Both the position numbers and the translations under genes were made by a program. Positions 37,180 through 47,445 of a stretch of 64,000 nucleotides of DNA are shown here, one piece after another. The DNA lies in the NCBI RefSeq assembly GCF_017894385.1, contig NZ_CP059560.1:3729501-3793500 (forward strand), given 5' to 3'. The first letter of the stretch is position 1; the number at the start of each line of letters is the position of its first letter. Under the pieces are notes generated by a model. The model saw only the letters and a list, made by a program, of their open reading frames with translations. It made no database searches and was not told where the DNA came from. This DNA comes from Aromatoleum petrolei. GTDB lineage: Bacteria > Pseudomonadota > Gammaproteobacteria > Burkholderiales > Rhodocyclaceae.

Positions 37180-38910
37180 GTGAGCGGCAAGCAAGTCCCG
37201 TGGCGGGCTGCGCCGGCGCTGGCCGGCGTGGCGGGAGCGCTGCTCGCGGGCCTTGGCGCCCTGGCCGGCGCGCACTTCGGCGTGGTTGGCGACTGGGGCG
37301 TGCTGGGTCCGGTGCTCCTTGCGGCGGGGGGGCTGGGGGGCGGTGTGGCGCTCCTCTATGGCAACGCGGCGGTCCGCCGGCAGACCGGCGATGACGCCGC
37401 GATCGCGTCGCGTCTCGATGCATTGGAAACCGTCGCGCATCTTTCCCTCGACGCGGGAGCTCGCGGGTCCGCAGCAGATCACGCGAAGCGGCTGGATAAG
37501 CTTGCCATTGGCGTGTCCCGCCTGCGCGAGATTGCAGAAGGCGTGCATGGCGTGGAAGCCCTGTTCGACATGCGCGGACGTCTGACCTGGATCAGCCCGT
37601 CAATACAGCGGCTGACAGGCTGGAGTCCCGCGGCGTGCCTCGAGGCACCCGATGCGCTCGCGCTGCTGGTGCATGAATCCGATCGCCGCTACTGCCAGCG
37701 CATGGCGCAGCGCGTGGCGGAGGGGAGTCTCGGTGAGGATTTCGAGATGCGGCTGTTACGCGAGGACGGCCACATCTGCTGGGTCGCCTGCCATTGGCGG
37801 CCGCTGGGCAGGGACGTCACGCAGCCCGCCGGCCTGAGGATGTCGGCCGAGGACATTCAGGCGCGCAAGGAAGCCGAGTACAAGCTCCTCGAAACCGTCA
37901 CCGAACTGCGGCGCGCGCAGGCGCTGCGCGAGCGCTACCTCGCGCGTTCGAACGACGAGCGCCAGCGCCTGTCGGCGCTGCTCAATGTCATCCGGTTGGG
38001 CATCCTGTTCATGGACCGCGACCACCGTGTGCTCTATTACAACCGCGCGATGCTGGACATCTGGGGCTTTCCGCCCGACGAGAACCTCATCGGCATGCGC
38101 GACGTGGTGCTGCAAAGCCGCGTCGCCGAGCTCATCGAGCAGCCCGAAGCCTACTTTGAGCACATCGACGCGGTGTTGCGCACCTACGTCGTCAGTGAGC
38201 CTCATGAAGTGCATTTCAAGGACGGCCGCATCGTCACCGACATCGCCGCGCTCGTCGAGGCTGCGCAAGGGCGTCGTGGCATCGGGCGTCTGTGGATCTA
38301 CGAGGACGTCACCGAACAGCGCCGCACCGCGCAGCGGCTGGTCGAGCTGGCCGAGCACGATCCGCTGACCGGGCTCTACAATCGTCGTCGCTTCCACGAG
38401 GAGCTCGACCGGCAACTCGCCGACGCCTCGCGCCGCGGCGACGAGGTCGGCCTCCTCGCGATCGACCTTGACGGTTTCAAGCCGATCAACGACGAGTTCG
38501 GCCACCAGGCCGGGGACGAGGTGCTGGTGTCGCTGGCGGACAGAGTCGGCGACGTTATCCGCCGCAACGAGATGTTCTGCCGCCTCGGTGGCGACGAGTT
38601 CGGCGTCGTGGTGCCCGATGCCGGCGAGACCGAGTTGTGCGAGCTTGCGCACCGCATCATCGAGGTGATCGAGGGGCTGCGCTTCGACTTTGGCGGGCGT
38701 ACCGTCGGCATCACCGCGAGCCTCGGGATCGCGATTTACCCGCGCCACGCATCGACCTCCGAGCAGCTGATCGCGGCAGCCGACCAGGCGATGTACCGCT
38801 CGAAGAGCGGCGGGCGCGATCAATGGACCATGGCTGAGAGCTGTGCCGGGGAATCCGCTAGAATGAGCCCCACCGAATCCGATGAACCCGATTGCAGAAG
38901 AGAGGACTGA
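37180..38910 (+). CDS. PAS-PAS-GGDEF diguanylate cyclase with membrane anchor
   Basis: A 576-residue protein. Two hydrophobic stretches near the N terminus (about 11-60) form a membrane anchor. A first PAS domain spans about 108-225 (DMRGRLTWISPSIQRLTGWS), a second about 265-385 (FMDRDHRVLYYNRAMLDIWG), and the GGDEF domain follows with GGDEF at 470-474. The usual RxxD inhibitory site reads RRNE, so product inhibition may be weak. The start is taken as GTG at 37180, with GGAGG four bases upstream; ATG at 37147 is possible. It overlaps no neighbour and precedes yggX. Confidence 0.88.
   Translation: MSGKQVPWRAAPALAGVAGALLAGLGALAGAHFGVVGDWGVLGPVLLAAGGLGGGVALLYGNAAVRRQTGDDAAIASRLDALETVAHLSLDAGARGSAADHAKRLDKLAIGVSRLREIAEGVHGVEALFDMRGRLTWISPSIQRLTGWSPAACLEAPDALALLVHESDRRYCQRMAQRVAEGSLGEDFEMRLLREDGHICWVACHWRPLGRDVTQPAGLRMSAEDIQARKEAEYKLLETVTELRRAQALRERYLARSNDERQRLSALLNVIRLGILFMDRDHRVLYYNRAMLDIWGFPPDENLIGMRDVVLQSRVAELIEQPEAYFEHIDAVLRTYVVSEPHEVHFKDGRIVTDIAALVEAAQGRRGIGRLWIYEDVTEQRRTAQRLVELAEHDPLTGLYNRRRFHEELDRQLADASRRGDEVGLLAIDLDGFKPINDEFGHQAGDEVLVSLADRVGDVIRRNEMFCRLGGDEFGVVVPDAGETELCELAHRIIEVIEGLRFDFGGRTVGITASLGIAIYPRHASTSEQLIAAADQAMYRSKSGGRDQWTMAESCAGESARMSPTESDEPDCRRED
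38859..38864 (+). promoter_or_regulatory. candidate -10 element for yggX
   Basis: TAGAAT in the context CCGCTAGAATG lies inside the 3' end of the GGDEF gene, 49 bases before the yggX start. If real, it would give yggX its own transcript. No clear -35 is seen. Confidence 0.3.
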
Positions 38911-38913
38911 ACG

Positions 38914-39186
38914 ATGGCCCGTATGGTCAATTGCATCAAGCTTGGTCGCGAGGCCGAGGGGCTGGACCTGCCCCCGGTTCCCGGTGCGCTCGGCAAGCGC
39001 ATCTTCGACAACGTCTCGAAGGAAGCCTGGCAGCAGTGGGTCAAGTACCAGACCATGCTGATCAACGAAAACCGTCTCAATCTGATGGATGCGCGTGCGC
39101 GCAAGTACCTGTCGGAGCAGATGGAAAAGCATTTCTTCGGCGGTGGCGCCGACCAGGTCGGCGGCTACGTCCCCCCGGCGCAGTGA
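38914..39186 (+). CDS. yggX: Fe(2+)-trafficking / oxidative damage protection protein
   Basis: A 90-residue cytosolic protein matching YggX over its full length ([20 protein letters not shown], then [14 protein letters not shown] and [21 protein letters not shown]). The single conserved Cys7 lies in VNCIKLG. Family members protect iron-sulphur proteins and are proposed to move ferrous iron. AGAGAGGA precedes the ATG. A strong terminator follows. Confidence 0.95.
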   Translation: MARMVNCIKLGREAEGLDLPPVPGALGKRIFDNVSKEAWQQWVKYQTMLINENRLNLMDARARKYLSEQMEKHFFGGGADQVGGYVPPAQ

Positions 39187-39218
39187 GCTTGAGCGCCGGA
39201 GATCGGCGCGCGCCAATG

Positions 39219-39248
39219 AAAAAGGGATGGCCGCGGCCATCCCTTTTT
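39219..39248. terminator. bidirectional terminator between yggX and phoU
   Basis: A perfect 30-base palindrome: AAAAAGGGATGGCC mirrored by GGCCATCCCTTTTT, with a GC centre. It ends in five T on both strands. It terminates yggX (+) and phoU (-). Confidence 0.95.
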
Positions 39249-39283
39249 GCATTGGCCGCCACGACAGGGCGGCGCGATTGCCG

Positions 39284-39991
39284 TCAGTTGGCGCCGGATG
39301 CGCGCTCCAGCGCCTCGACACCCTCGTGGCGCACGTCGCGGCCCTTGACCATGTACACCACGTATTCGGACAGGTTCTTCGCATGGTCGCCGATGCGCTC
39401 GATCGACTTGGCGATGAACAGCACGTCCAGCGAACGCGTGATCACGCGCGGATCTTCCATCATGTACGTGATGAGCTGGCGCATGATGCCCTTGAAGATT
39501 GCATCGACCTCCTTGTCACGCCGCACGATGTCGGGCGACGCCGTCGGGTCCATGCGCGCGAAGGCGTCGAGCGCGCCCTGCAGCATCTCGACGACCATCG
39601 TCGACACGTGCCGCAGCTCCACCTTGGGAACGAAGGCGGCGTCCGAGTCGATGATCTGGCGCCCCGCCTTGGCAATCTTCTTGGCCTCGTCGCCGATGCG
39701 CTCGAGGTCTGTGATCATCTGGATCATCGTCATGACCATGCGCAGGTCGCCCGCTGCCGGGGCGTGGCGCGCGATGACATGGATGCAGGCATCGTCGAGC
39801 GCGACTTCCTCTTCATTGACCTTGCGGTCATCGGCGATGACCTGTTCGAGCAGATCCTGGTTGCCCGTCCCGAGGCCTTCGATCGCACGCGTCAGCTGCT
39901 GCGCCACCAGTCCACCCATTTCCAGCAGGCGCTTGCGTATGGCTTCCAGCTCTTTGTCGAACTGCGTGTAGGTGTGCTTGTTCATCTTCAT
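39284..39991 (-). CDS. phoU: phosphate transport regulator PhoU
   Basis: A 235-residue helical protein with two PhoU repeats, each with the family signature: LDDACIHVIAR then MTMIQMITDLERIGDEAKKI near 95-115, and a second LFIAKSIERIGDHAKNLSEY near 197-216. PhoU controls the PhoR-PhoB system and the Pst transporter and affects polyphosphate; no pst genes are in this window. It lies alone, facing yggX across the shared terminator, near the polyphosphate enzyme gene pap. Confidence 0.94.
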   Translation of the reverse strand: MKMNKHTYTQFDKELEAIRKRLLEMGGLVAQQLTRAIEGLGTGNQDLLEQVIADDRKVNEEEVALDDACIHVIARHAPAAGDLRMVMTMIQMITDLERIGDEAKKIAKAGRQIIDSDAAFVPKVELRHVSTMVVEMLQGALDAFARMDPTASPDIVRRDKEVDAIFKGIMRQLITYMMEDPRVITRSLDVLFIAKSIERIGDHAKNLSEYVVYMVKGRDVRHEGVEALERASGAN

Positions 39992-40060
39992 GTTCCGGTC
40001 CCGAGAGTCCGCGAGGCTAGCAGCCTAATGTGACGGGAATATTGCACCGATGTCTTCGAT

Positions 40061-40729
40061 TCAGGAAGTCACCGCCACGCGCCGCTCGACCCCGGCGGGG
40101 GTGGCCATCAGCAGCAGGTCGGCGCCGCGTAGCGCGAACAAGCCGTTGGTCACCACGCCGGTGATCTGGTTGATTTCCGTTTCCAGGCTCCTCGGATCCC
40201 GAATGCGCAACCCATGTACGTCCAGGATCAGGTTGCCATTGTCGGTCACGAAGCCTTCGCGCAGCACGGGGCGTCCGCCAATGCGCGTGAGGCGGCGCTC
40301 GACATAGGCACGGGCCATCGGGATCACTTCCACCGGCAGGGGGAATGCGCCGAGGCAGTTCACGAGCTTGGACTGGTCGCAGATGCAGACGAAGCGATCG
40401 GCGACCGCAGCGACGATCTTTTCGCGCGTGAGTGCGCCGCCGCCGCCCTTGATCATGGCAAACCCGCCGTCGATCTCGTCGGCGCCGTCCACATAGAGCT
40501 GTAGTTCGGTTACGTCGTTGAGGTCGACCAGGGGGATGCCATAGGACTCGAGCCGGCGTGCGCTCGCCTCCGAGCTGGAGACGGCTCCGGCGATGCGGTC
40601 GCGCATGTCGGCCAGCCCATCGATGAAATGGTTGACCGTCGAGCCGGTGCCGACACCGACGATCATGCCGTCCTCGACGTAATCCAGCGCCGCTCGCGCT
40701 GCGGCCTTCTTAAGTTCGTCCTGATTCAT
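40061..40729 (-). CDS. rpiA: ribose-5-phosphate isomerase A
   Basis: A 222-residue isomerase linking ribose-5-phosphate and ribulose-5-phosphate in the pentose phosphate and Calvin cycles. Blocks typical of RpiA are [13 protein letters not shown] near 26-38, [20 protein letters not shown] near 85-104 and the catalytic [16 protein letters not shown] region. The start at 40729 is used because upstream codons are shadow sequence of moeA's end. It follows moeA on the same strand after 22 bases, so they may be co-transcribed. Confidence 0.94.
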   Translation of the reverse strand: MNQDELKKAAARAALDYVEDGMIVGVGTGSTVNHFIDGLADMRDRIAGAVSSSEASARRLESYGIPLVDLNDVTELQLYVDGADEIDGGFAMIKGGGGALTREKIVAAVADRFVCICDQSKLVNCLGAFPLPVEVIPMARAYVERRLTRIGGRPVLREGFVTDNGNLILDVHGLRIRDPRSLETEINQITGVVTNGLFALRGADLLLMATPAGVERRVAVTS

Positions 40730-40751
40730 TGCGTCGTCCTGTTGGTATGTC

Positions 40752-42005
40752 TCACACGAGACCGTCGAAGATCTGTACCTGCACGGTGTCGCCTGCCTCG
40801 ATATCGCCGCGCTCTTCGGGCAGCACGATGAAGCAGTTCGCTTCCGACATCGAGCGCAGCACGCCGGAGCCCTGGGCGCCGGCGAGCCGTACCGTCTGGC
40901 GGCCATTCACGACGGCAAGGCGCCCGCGCAAGAACTCGCGTCTTCCGGGCTGCTTTCGGATACTCTCCCCGCATGCCACTTCGAACAAGACCGGCTCGGG
41001 CAGCGGTGATACGCCGGACAGGGTTTGCAGGGCGTCCTGCACGAACTGGTAGAAGGTCACCAGCACCGCGACGGGATTGCCTGGCAGGCCGAACAGCCAC
41101 GCATCGCCGACGCGGCCGAAGGCCATTGGTCGTCCGGGCTTGATGTCAATCTTCCAGAAGGCAACCTCGCCCAGGCGATTCACGAGCTCGCGGATGAAAT
41201 CCGCCTCGCCGACTGATACGCCGCCGCTGGTCAAGATTACATCGGCATTGGCCGACGCGTCGCGGAAGGCCGTTTCCAGAGTCTGCGGGTCGTCGCGCAC
41301 CACCCCCATGTCGATGAGGTCGCAGCCCAGGCGCGACAGTGCGCCGAATAAGGTGTAGCGGTTGCTGTCGTACACCTCGCCCGGTGCAAGCGGCTTGCCG
41401 ATCGATGCGAGTTCGTCGCCAGTGGAGAAAAAAGCCACGCGCAGACGGCGGCGCACGACCACTTCGGCGATGCCGAGCGAGGCGACGAGGCCCAATTCGG
41501 CAGGGCCGCAGCGTTTGCCGGCGGGCAGGGCGACGCCGCCGAGTGCCAGGTCCTCGCCGGCGCGGCGGAGGTTCTGTCCTGCGCGCTGCCCCGGGGGAAC
41601 GTGCACCTTCCCTTCGGCTGCGCGCGCGACTTCCTGCACGACGATGGTGTCGGCGCCTTCCGGAATTGGCGCTCCGGTCATGATGCGGACGGCCTGGCCG
41701 GATCCGACGATGCCGGAGAAGGGTTTGCCGGCGAATGCGGTGCCGACCACCGTCAGGACGCTCTCGCCCTGCGTCGCAAGATCGGCATGGCGTACCGCGT
41801 AGCCGTCCATTGCCGAGTTGTCGTGCGCCGGCACGTTGCACGGCGCGATGACATCCTCGGCGAGCACGCGCCCAAGGGCGCTGCGGACGTTGATGCGTTC
41901 CCACCCGCCGGTCGGGGAAAGCCGTCCGAGGATTGCCTGCCTCGCCTCGGCGGCAGTGTAGTTGGGCGAGCGGGCGGAGTTCGGACTACCGGGGTTCTGT
42001 GCCAT
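40752..42005 (-). CDS. moeA: molybdopterin molybdotransferase
   Basis: A 417-residue enzyme that inserts molybdate into adenylated molybdopterin. Typical blocks are [15 protein letters not shown] near 64-78, [16 protein letters not shown] near 111-126, STGDEL near 200, [12 protein letters not shown] near 256-267 and KPGRPMAFG. The start at 42005 is chosen for AGGAA nine bases upstream; an ATG at 42041 lacks a ribosome site. It precedes rpiA on the same strand. A denitrifying lifestyle, common in this group, would need molybdenum cofactor; this is inference. Confidence 0.93.
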   Translation of the reverse strand: MAQNPGSPNSARSPNYTAAEARQAILGRLSPTGGWERINVRSALGRVLAEDVIAPCNVPAHDNSAMDGYAVRHADLATQGESVLTVVGTAFAGKPFSGIVGSGQAVRIMTGAPIPEGADTIVVQEVARAAEGKVHVPPGQRAGQNLRRAGEDLALGGVALPAGKRCGPAELGLVASLGIAEVVVRRRLRVAFFSTGDELASIGKPLAPGEVYDSNRYTLFGALSRLGCDLIDMGVVRDDPQTLETAFRDASANADVILTSGGVSVGEADFIRELVNRLGEVAFWKIDIKPGRPMAFGRVGDAWLFGLPGNPVAVLVTFYQFVQDALQTLSGVSPLPEPVLFEVACGESIRKQPGRREFLRGRLAVVNGRQTVRLAGAQGSGVLRSMSEANCFIVLPEERGDIEAGDTVQVQIFDGLV

Positions 42006-42115
42006 GGCTATCGTTCCTGGATGCTGCGTTCGCTCGATCATGCAAAGGGAGCATTATCGTCCGATCTTGCGCGTCGTGCGAAGGTCGGGCAGGACGATGA
42101 GGTGCCGGAAAAGGA

Positions 42116-42142
42116 AAAGGGGTGGCGCCAGGCCACCCCTTT
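42116..42142 (-). terminator. intrinsic terminator of the cytochrome c gene
   Basis: AAAGGGGTGGC pairs with GCCACCCCTTT (11 bp, 5-base loop). On the minus strand it is followed by TTTTCC. It lies 25 bases after the cytochrome stop codon at 42167. Confidence 0.88.
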
Positions 42143-42166
42143 CGAGACTCCGGCGGAACCGGACGA

Positions 42167-42793
42167 TCAGCGCAGGCCGGCGGCGTAGTCGGCGACTGCC
42201 TTCATCTCCGGATCGGTCATCTTCAGGGCGATGGTCTGCATCATCTGTGCAGGGTCGTTCTTGCGCACGCCGTCGCGGAAAGCCTTCAGCTGGGCTTCGG
42301 TGTAGTCCGCGTACTGGCCCGCAAGGCGCGGGAACTGCGCAGGCAGACCGGCGCCGGCGGGACCGTGGCAGCCGGCACAGGCAGGGACGCCCTTGGCCGG
42401 GATGCCGGCGCGCCAGATGTTCTGGCCGAGCTTTGCGAGCTCAGGGTTCTTGGCCGAGTCCGGCTGCAGCGTCTGCGACGAGAAATGGATCGCAAGCGCC
42501 TTCATGTCGGCTTCCTCGAGCGCGGCGACCATGCCGCCCATGATCGGGTTCTCGCGTTCGGCAGCTTTGCCGTTCCAGCCCTTGAAGTTTTTCAGTTGCT
42601 TGAACAGGTAGTCGGCATGCTGGCCAGCCAGTTTCGGGTTGACCGGAATCGGGCTGTTGCCGTCGGCGCCGTGGCACCCGACGCAGAGGGTTTCTGCAGT
42701 CTGTTTCGCCTTGGCGAGGTCGGGAGCCTGGTCCTGGGCATGAAGGCCGCCCGTAACCAGCAGCAGCGAGAGCAGCAGGGAACGCTTGATCAT
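42167..42793 (-). CDS. dihaem cytochrome c4-type protein
   Basis: A 208-residue periplasmic electron carrier. The N terminus is a signal peptide ending near residue 20 ([10 protein letters not shown]). Two haem-c sites are visible, CVGCH at 37-41 and CAGCH at 139-143. Likely axial Met ligands lie in [11 protein letters not shown] and in [14 protein letters not shown]. The tandem two-domain layout is that of cytochrome c4, which feeds terminal oxidases. GAGGA precedes the ATG. It is divergent from engB, a common neighbour in betaproteobacteria. Confidence 0.92.
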   Translation of the reverse strand: MIKRSLLLSLLLVTGGLHAQDQAPDLAKAKQTAETLCVGCHGADGNSPIPVNPKLAGQHADYLFKQLKNFKGWNGKAAERENPIMGGMVAALEEADMKALAIHFSSQTLQPDSAKNPELAKLGQNIWRAGIPAKGVPACAGCHGPAGAGLPAQFPRLAGQYADYTEAQLKAFRDGVRKNDPAQMMQTIALKMTDPEMKAVADYAAGLR

Positions 42794-42828
42794 GGTGTCC
42801 TCAGAAAGCCGTGAGTGGTTATCGCAAA

Positions 42829-42834
42829 CGCGGT
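42829..42834 (-). promoter_or_regulatory. candidate -10 element for the cytochrome gene
   Basis: On the minus strand the gap reads TTATAGAATACC, so TAGAAT lies about 36 bases before the cytochrome start. No good -35 is visible. The 42794-42914 gap has no other feature I can support. Confidence 0.35.
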
Positions 42835-42914
42835 ATTCTATAACAGCTGGCGGGATTTGCGCGATGCAATGTACGCCGACCGGCATAACCATCCGCGTTT
42901 TCCTCTCCTTTCCG

Positions 42915-43565
42915 ATGTCGCTCTTCCGCAACGCAAAATTCGAGATTTCCATTGCAAAACCGGGCGATCTGCCGGTTCCCGACGGGGCGGAGATTGCCTT
43001 CGCCGGCCGTTCGAACGCCGGCAAGTCGAGTGCCATCAATACGCTTGCCGATCATACTCGTTTGGCATATGTATCGAAGACGCCCGGACGTACGCAGCTG
43101 ATCAACTTCTTCCGTCTCGATTGCGGGGCGGTGCTGGTCGACCTGCCAGGCTACGGCTACGCGAAAGTGCCCGAAGCGATCCGCCGGCAGTGGGTGAGCC
43201 TCCTCGAGAACTACCTGCGCCGGCGCGAGAATCTCGTCGGGCTGGTGCTGATCATGGATTCCCGTCATCCGCTGACGCCGCTCGATCGTCAGATGATCGA
43301 CTGGTTCCTGCCCAGCGGGCGGCCGATTCACGTGCTGCTGACGAAGGCGGACAAGCTCACACGCAACGAGGCCGCTGCAACGCTGGCCGCGGTGCGTCGC
43401 GAAGTGGCGCCGATGGGGGCACAGGTCACGGTGCAACTGTTTTCGAGCCTGAAGAAGGTCGGGGCCGAAGAGGTGGAGCACACCGTGGCGGGCTGGCTGA
43501 ATCTTCCGACGGAAGAGTTGCGCCCGATTCCGGCTGCGGCGCGGCTGGGTGGTGCCGGAAAATAA
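42915..43565 (+). CDS. engB: ribosome biogenesis GTP-binding protein YihA/YsxC/EngB
   Basis: A 216-residue GTPase needed for large-subunit ribosome assembly. The G1 loop is GRSNAGKSS near residues 35-43, G3 is [11 protein letters not shown] near 77-87, and G4 is TKAD near 145. The start at 42915 gives the usual N terminus [20 protein letters not shown], though there is no convincing ribosome site; ATG at 42864 is the alternative. The gene is followed, on the opposite strand, by the terminator of the proposed small RNA. Confidence 0.94.
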   Translation: MSLFRNAKFEISIAKPGDLPVPDGAEIAFAGRSNAGKSSAINTLADHTRLAYVSKTPGRTQLINFFRLDCGAVLVDLPGYGYAKVPEAIRRQWVSLLENYLRRRENLVGLVLIMDSRHPLTPLDRQMIDWFLPSGRPIHVLLTKADKLTRNEAAATLAAVRREVAPMGAQVTVQLFSSLKKVGAEEVEHTVAGWLNLPTEELRPIPAAARLGGAGK

Positions 43566-43567
43566 AA

Positions 43568-43600
43568 GACCCCGGGCTAAAGGGGATAAAGCCCGGGGTC
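43568..43600 (-). terminator. minus-strand intrinsic terminator (hairpin I)
   Basis: A perfect 11-bp stem with an 11-base loop. The minus-strand 3' side is TTTTATT; the + strand 3' side is CAAACGCC without a T-run. The polarity therefore points to leftward transcription. Confidence 0.75.
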
Positions 43601-43660
43601 AAACGCCTTAACGGGATTAAGGCACCCGCTCAGGGAGGTGAAGCGGGGGACGGCTCGTCA

Positions 43661-43709
43661 CCATCCGAACTTTCAGAGTAAATGGACTTTGAATAAGTTC
43701 CCATCCGAA
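43661..43709. repeat. 9-bp direct repeat CCATCCGAA, 40 bp apart
   Basis: CCATCCGAA occurs at 43661-43669 and 43701-43709. Between them lies an imperfect inverted repeat (GAACTT/AAGTTC with partly complementary inner arms). It could be a pair of protein sites about four helical turns apart, or part of the small RNA fold. Confidence 0.5.
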
Positions 43710-43742
43710 TTCGTTACCTTATGTTTCGTGTCGAATAACTGA

Positions 43743-44777
<1,035 letters not shown>

Positions 44778-44785
44778 GCGCTGTG

Positions 44786-44811
44786 CTGCCGCGGTAGCGC
44801 TACCGCGGCAG
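44786..44811. terminator. 26-bp perfect palindrome between convergent hemB and HAD genes
   Basis: CTGCCGCGGTAGC is followed by its exact reverse complement. It covers the stop codon and last codons of the HAD gene and follows the hemB stop by eight bases. There is no T-run, so it may block or pause transcription from both sides rather than act as a classic terminator. Confidence 0.5.
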
Positions 44812-45459
44812 AAGGCGGCCGGCCGCGCGGCGCAGGTCGAGGATGGATGCGATCCTGACATCGACGTAGGCCGGCTTTTTCACGCCTCGGCCGACCAGCA
44901 CCGTCTTCATCCCCAGACGGCGGGCGGTGCGCAGGTTCTCGGCCGTGTCCTCGACCATGATGCAGCATTGCGGCGGCAGCCGCAGGTCGTGCAGCAGGTG
45001 GCGGAAGGCGTGCATCTGCGGTTTCGGATGGAAGCGCATCTGCTCGATGCCATACACCGCCGCAAAGTGGCGGCGGATCCCCATTGCCTCGAGAACGGCG
45101 CCGGCATAGCGCTGCGGTCCGTTGGAAAACACGATCTTGCGCCCGGGCAGGCGGCGCAGCAGTGCGCCGAGGGCGCGGTCGAACACCATCATCGCGTGCA
45201 GGCGTTCGAAGCGGTGGGTTTCCGCGAGGAAGTGGTGCGGATTGACGCCGTGGTGGCGCATGAGGCCGGTCAGTGTCGCGCCATAGCGGCGCCAGTAGCG
45301 CACCCGCAGGGCGTTGGCCTCCTCGTCGTCGAGGGCGAGATGGCGCGCGAGATAGGCCGTCATGCTGACGTTGATGTGCGGGAAGATGTGGGCGCTGGCG
45401 TTGTGCAGCGTGTTATCCAGGTCGAAGAGCCACACCGGCCCCGCGCAGGGCTTGCTCAC
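44800..45459 (-). CDS. HAD-family hydrolase, pyrimidine 5'-nucleotidase type
   Basis: A 219-residue cytosolic phosphatase. The nucleophile motif WLFDLDNTLHNAS is near residues 11-23, motif II VFSNGPQRYA near 110, the Lys motif HPKPQMHAF near 150, and motif IV VEDTAENL near 172. The helical cap fits the pyrimidine 5'-nucleotidase subgroup. The start is taken as GTG at 45459, with TGAGG six bases upstream. It follows bioC by seven bases on the same strand, so bioB-bioC-this gene look like one transcript. Confidence 0.85.
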   Translation of the reverse strand: MSKPCAGPVWLFDLDNTLHNASAHIFPHINVSMTAYLARHLALDDEEANALRVRYWRRYGATLTGLMRHHGVNPHHFLAETHRFERLHAMMVFDRALGALLRRLPGRKIVFSNGPQRYAGAVLEAMGIRRHFAAVYGIEQMRFHPKPQMHAFRHLLHDLRLPPQCCIMVEDTAENLRTARRLGMKTVLVGRGVKKPAYVDVRIASILDLRRAAGRLLPR

Positions 45460-45466
45460 GTCGGCC

Positions 45467-46360
45467 TCAGGCCCTGCCCGGGCGCGGCTGGAAGCGGACG
45501 ATGGCGCGGCCGTCCTCGGTCGTCTTCGATTGGGCCTTCCATGCGTGGCCCTGCACCACCTCGAAGGTGGCGGGCAGGCGGCCATCCCGGCGCAGCGCCT
45601 CGAGGGTGCTCCGGGCGACATCCCAGCCCCCCTTTCCCGACAGGCCGCGCGGGCGCGCGACGCTCGCGTTGGCACAGCCCGACAGCCGCAGGTCGCGCAG
45701 CAGTTCGTCGAGGTCCGCGTAGGTCAGCGTCAGCACTTCCATGTCCATGACGGGGTCGGAAAAGCCCGCCTGCACCAGGGCGTCGCCCAGGTCGTGCATG
45801 TCGATGAAGCGGTGCACCCGCTCGCCGTGGGTGGACGGCAGGGCGGCGCGCAACTCGCGCAAGGTGTCCGGGCCCAGCGTCGAGAACATCAGCATGCCGT
45901 CCACTTCCAGCACGCGATGCATTTCGCGCAGCGCGGGCAGCGGGTCGGCGAGCCAGTTGAGCATCAGGTTGGACCACACCAGCGACATGCTGGCGCGGCC
46001 GAAGGGCAGGGCCGCCGCATCGGCACAGGCGAGCGAAGGCCCCTGGGGCCGTCCCAGCGCACGCAGGCGGTCGAGCAGGCCGCGCGAGCCGCGCGCACGG
46101 GCGAGCATGGGCAACGCGAAATCGGCGCCGACGCGTTGTGCGGCAGGGAAGCGTCGCCCCAGCGTGTCGAAGTCGGCCCCTGTGCCGCAGCCGAGGTCGA
46201 GGATGCGCCGGGGTTCGATGCGGATGTAGTCGAGCCGCTCGTCCATGCGCCGCGCGACCTCGCGCGCGAGCACGGCAACCTCTTCGCAGGTCGCCGCCGC
46301 GCGGCCGAAGCGCCGGATCAGGAGTTTGCGGTCGAGCGCGAAATCTGCGTCGCCGGCCAT
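45467..46360 (-). CDS. bioC: malonyl-ACP O-methyltransferase
   Basis: A 297-residue S-adenosylmethionine methyltransferase that methylates malonyl-ACP to disguise it for fatty-acid elongation toward pimeloyl-ACP in biotin synthesis. The SAM site is RILDLGCGTGADF near residues 53-65; LVWSNLMLNWLADP near 118 and VDGMLMFSTLGPDTLRELR near 147-165 are typical BioC blocks. It starts 14 bases after the bioB stop codon, so it should share its transcript. The start at 46360 gives a normal N terminus (LDRKLLIRRFGRAAATCEE). Confidence 0.9.
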   Translation of the reverse strand: MAGDADFALDRKLLIRRFGRAAATCEEVAVLAREVARRMDERLDYIRIEPRRILDLGCGTGADFDTLGRRFPAAQRVGADFALPMLARARGSRGLLDRLRALGRPQGPSLACADAAALPFGRASMSLVWSNLMLNWLADPLPALREMHRVLEVDGMLMFSTLGPDTLRELRAALPSTHGERVHRFIDMHDLGDALVQAGFSDPVMDMEVLTLTYADLDELLRDLRLSGCANASVARPRGLSGKGGWDVARSTLEALRRDGRLPATFEVVQGHAWKAQSKTTEDGRAIVRFQPRPGRA

Positions 46361-46374
46361 CCCTTGCGGGCCGC

Positions 46375-47367
46375 TCAGATCGCGTGCAGGCCGAGGCGGG
46401 CGAACAGCTTCTCGTCGCGGTCGGCTTCGGGGTTGTCCGTGGTGAGCAGGCGCTCGCCGTAGAAGATCGAGTTCGCGCCGGCCATGAAGCACAGGGCCTG
46501 CATCTCATCGCTCATCTGCTCGCGGCCCGCGGACAGGCGGACGAAGCTGGACGGCATCATGATGCGGGCAGCGGCGATGGTGCGCACGAATTCGAACGGG
46601 TCGAGCTTCTCCGCATCGGCAAGCGGGGTGCCGGGGATCGCAACGAGGTTGTTGATCGGCACCGACTCCGGCGGACGATCCATGTTCGCGAGCTGCACGA
46701 GCAGGCCGGCGCGGCCGCTGCGCCCCTCGCCCATGCCGATGATGCCGCCCGAGCACACGTTGATGCCGGCAGTGCGCACCTGGTCGAGGGTGTCGAGGCG
46801 ATCCGCGAGGGTGTGCGTGGTGATCACCTTGTCGTAGTACTCGGGGGCGGTGTCGACGTTATGGTTGTAATAGTCGAGACCGGCTTCCTTGAGTTGCTGC
46901 GCCTGGTCGCCCTTGAGCATGCCGAGCGTGACGCAGGTTTCCATGCCCAGCGCCTTCACCTCGCGCACCATCGCGAGGACGGTTTCCATCTCGCGCTCCT
47001 TGGGACCCTTCCACGCGGCGCCCATGCAAAAGCGGCTGGAACCCTTGGCCTTCGCGGCCTTTGCCTTCTCGACGACGTCGGCGACCGCCATCAGTTGCTG
47101 GCGGTCGAGGCCGGTCTTGTAGCGGGCCGACTGGGAGCAGTAGCTGCAATCCTCCGAGCAGCCGCCGGTCTTGATCGACAGCAGCGTCGAGCGCTGCACG
47201 GCATTGGCGTCGAAGGTCTCGCGATGCACCTGCTGGGCGCGGAAGACGAGATCCATGAACGGTATCTCGAACAATGCTTCGGCCTCGGCGATGCTCCATT
47301 TCCTGCGGGGAGCGGCGTTGGCGGCGGGCTGGGTTTCGATGTCGCGGCACGCGGAAGTCATTGTCAT
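46375..47367 (-). CDS. bioB: biotin synthase
   Basis: A 330-residue radical S-adenosylmethionine enzyme that inserts sulphur into dethiobiotin. The [4Fe-4S] motif is CSEDCSYC with Cys70, Cys74 and Cys77. Further family blocks are [24 protein letters not shown] and the Arg-containing SAGREQM. The start at 47367 (MTMTSACRD) is chosen for GGAA about nine bases upstream; an upstream codon at 47403 is less likely. It is followed by bioC and is divergent from comF. Confidence 0.95.
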   Translation of the reverse strand: MTMTSACRDIETQPAANAAPRRKWSIAEAEALFEIPFMDLVFRAQQVHRETFDANAVQRSTLLSIKTGGCSEDCSYCSQSARYKTGLDRQQLMAVADVVEKAKAAKAKGSSRFCMGAAWKGPKEREMETVLAMVREVKALGMETCVTLGMLKGDQAQQLKEAGLDYYNHNVDTAPEYYDKVITTHTLADRLDTLDQVRTAGINVCSGGIIGMGEGRSGRAGLLVQLANMDRPPESVPINNLVAIPGTPLADAEKLDPFEFVRTIAAARIMMPSSFVRLSAGREQMSDEMQALCFMAGANSIFYGERLLTTDNPEADRDEKLFARLGLHAI

Positions 47368-47425
47368 GAAAGCTGTTCCGGGATGTAATGCAAAGTTTCC
47401 CATATTCGTTCATTCGGCGAAAACT

Positions 47426-47431
47426 TGTCAA
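47426..47431 (-). promoter_or_regulatory. candidate -35 element for bioB
   Basis: The minus strand reads TTGACA exactly here. A poor -10 (GAATAT) follows 18 bases later, giving transcription about 30 bases before the bioB start. The -10 is weak, so this is tentative. Confidence 0.4.
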
Positions 47432-47445
47432 ACGTACTTTACCGT

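Larger units (their letters stand above)
43561..43712 (-). ncRNA. candidate small RNA (minus strand) with three C-rich loop hairpins
   Basis: The engB-hemB gap contains three consecutive hairpins. (I) 43568-43600: 11-bp stem GACCCCGGGCT/AGCCCGGGGTC. (II) 43605-43623: 7-bp GCCTTAA/TTAAGGC. (III) 43625-43647: 6-bp CCCGCT/AGCGGG. Read on the minus strand, hairpin I is last and runs into TTTTATT, a proper intrinsic terminator. No minus-strand protein gene ends here, so the terminator needs another transcript. The minus-strand loops all hold C-rich, anti-Shine-Dalgarno-like sequence (CACCTCCCTG, TCCCG, TATCCCC). A weak promoter (TTCAGT, 16 bases, TAAGGT) lies upstream on that strand. The 5' end is uncertain. 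On the + strand the same loops show GGGA, so a CsrA-type leader of hemB is the rival reading. Confidence 0.5.

Noticed and set aside
43568..43600. Hairpin I as a normal terminator for engB on the + strand
   Set aside because: The T-run is on the minus-strand side; on the + strand the stem is followed by CAAACGCC.
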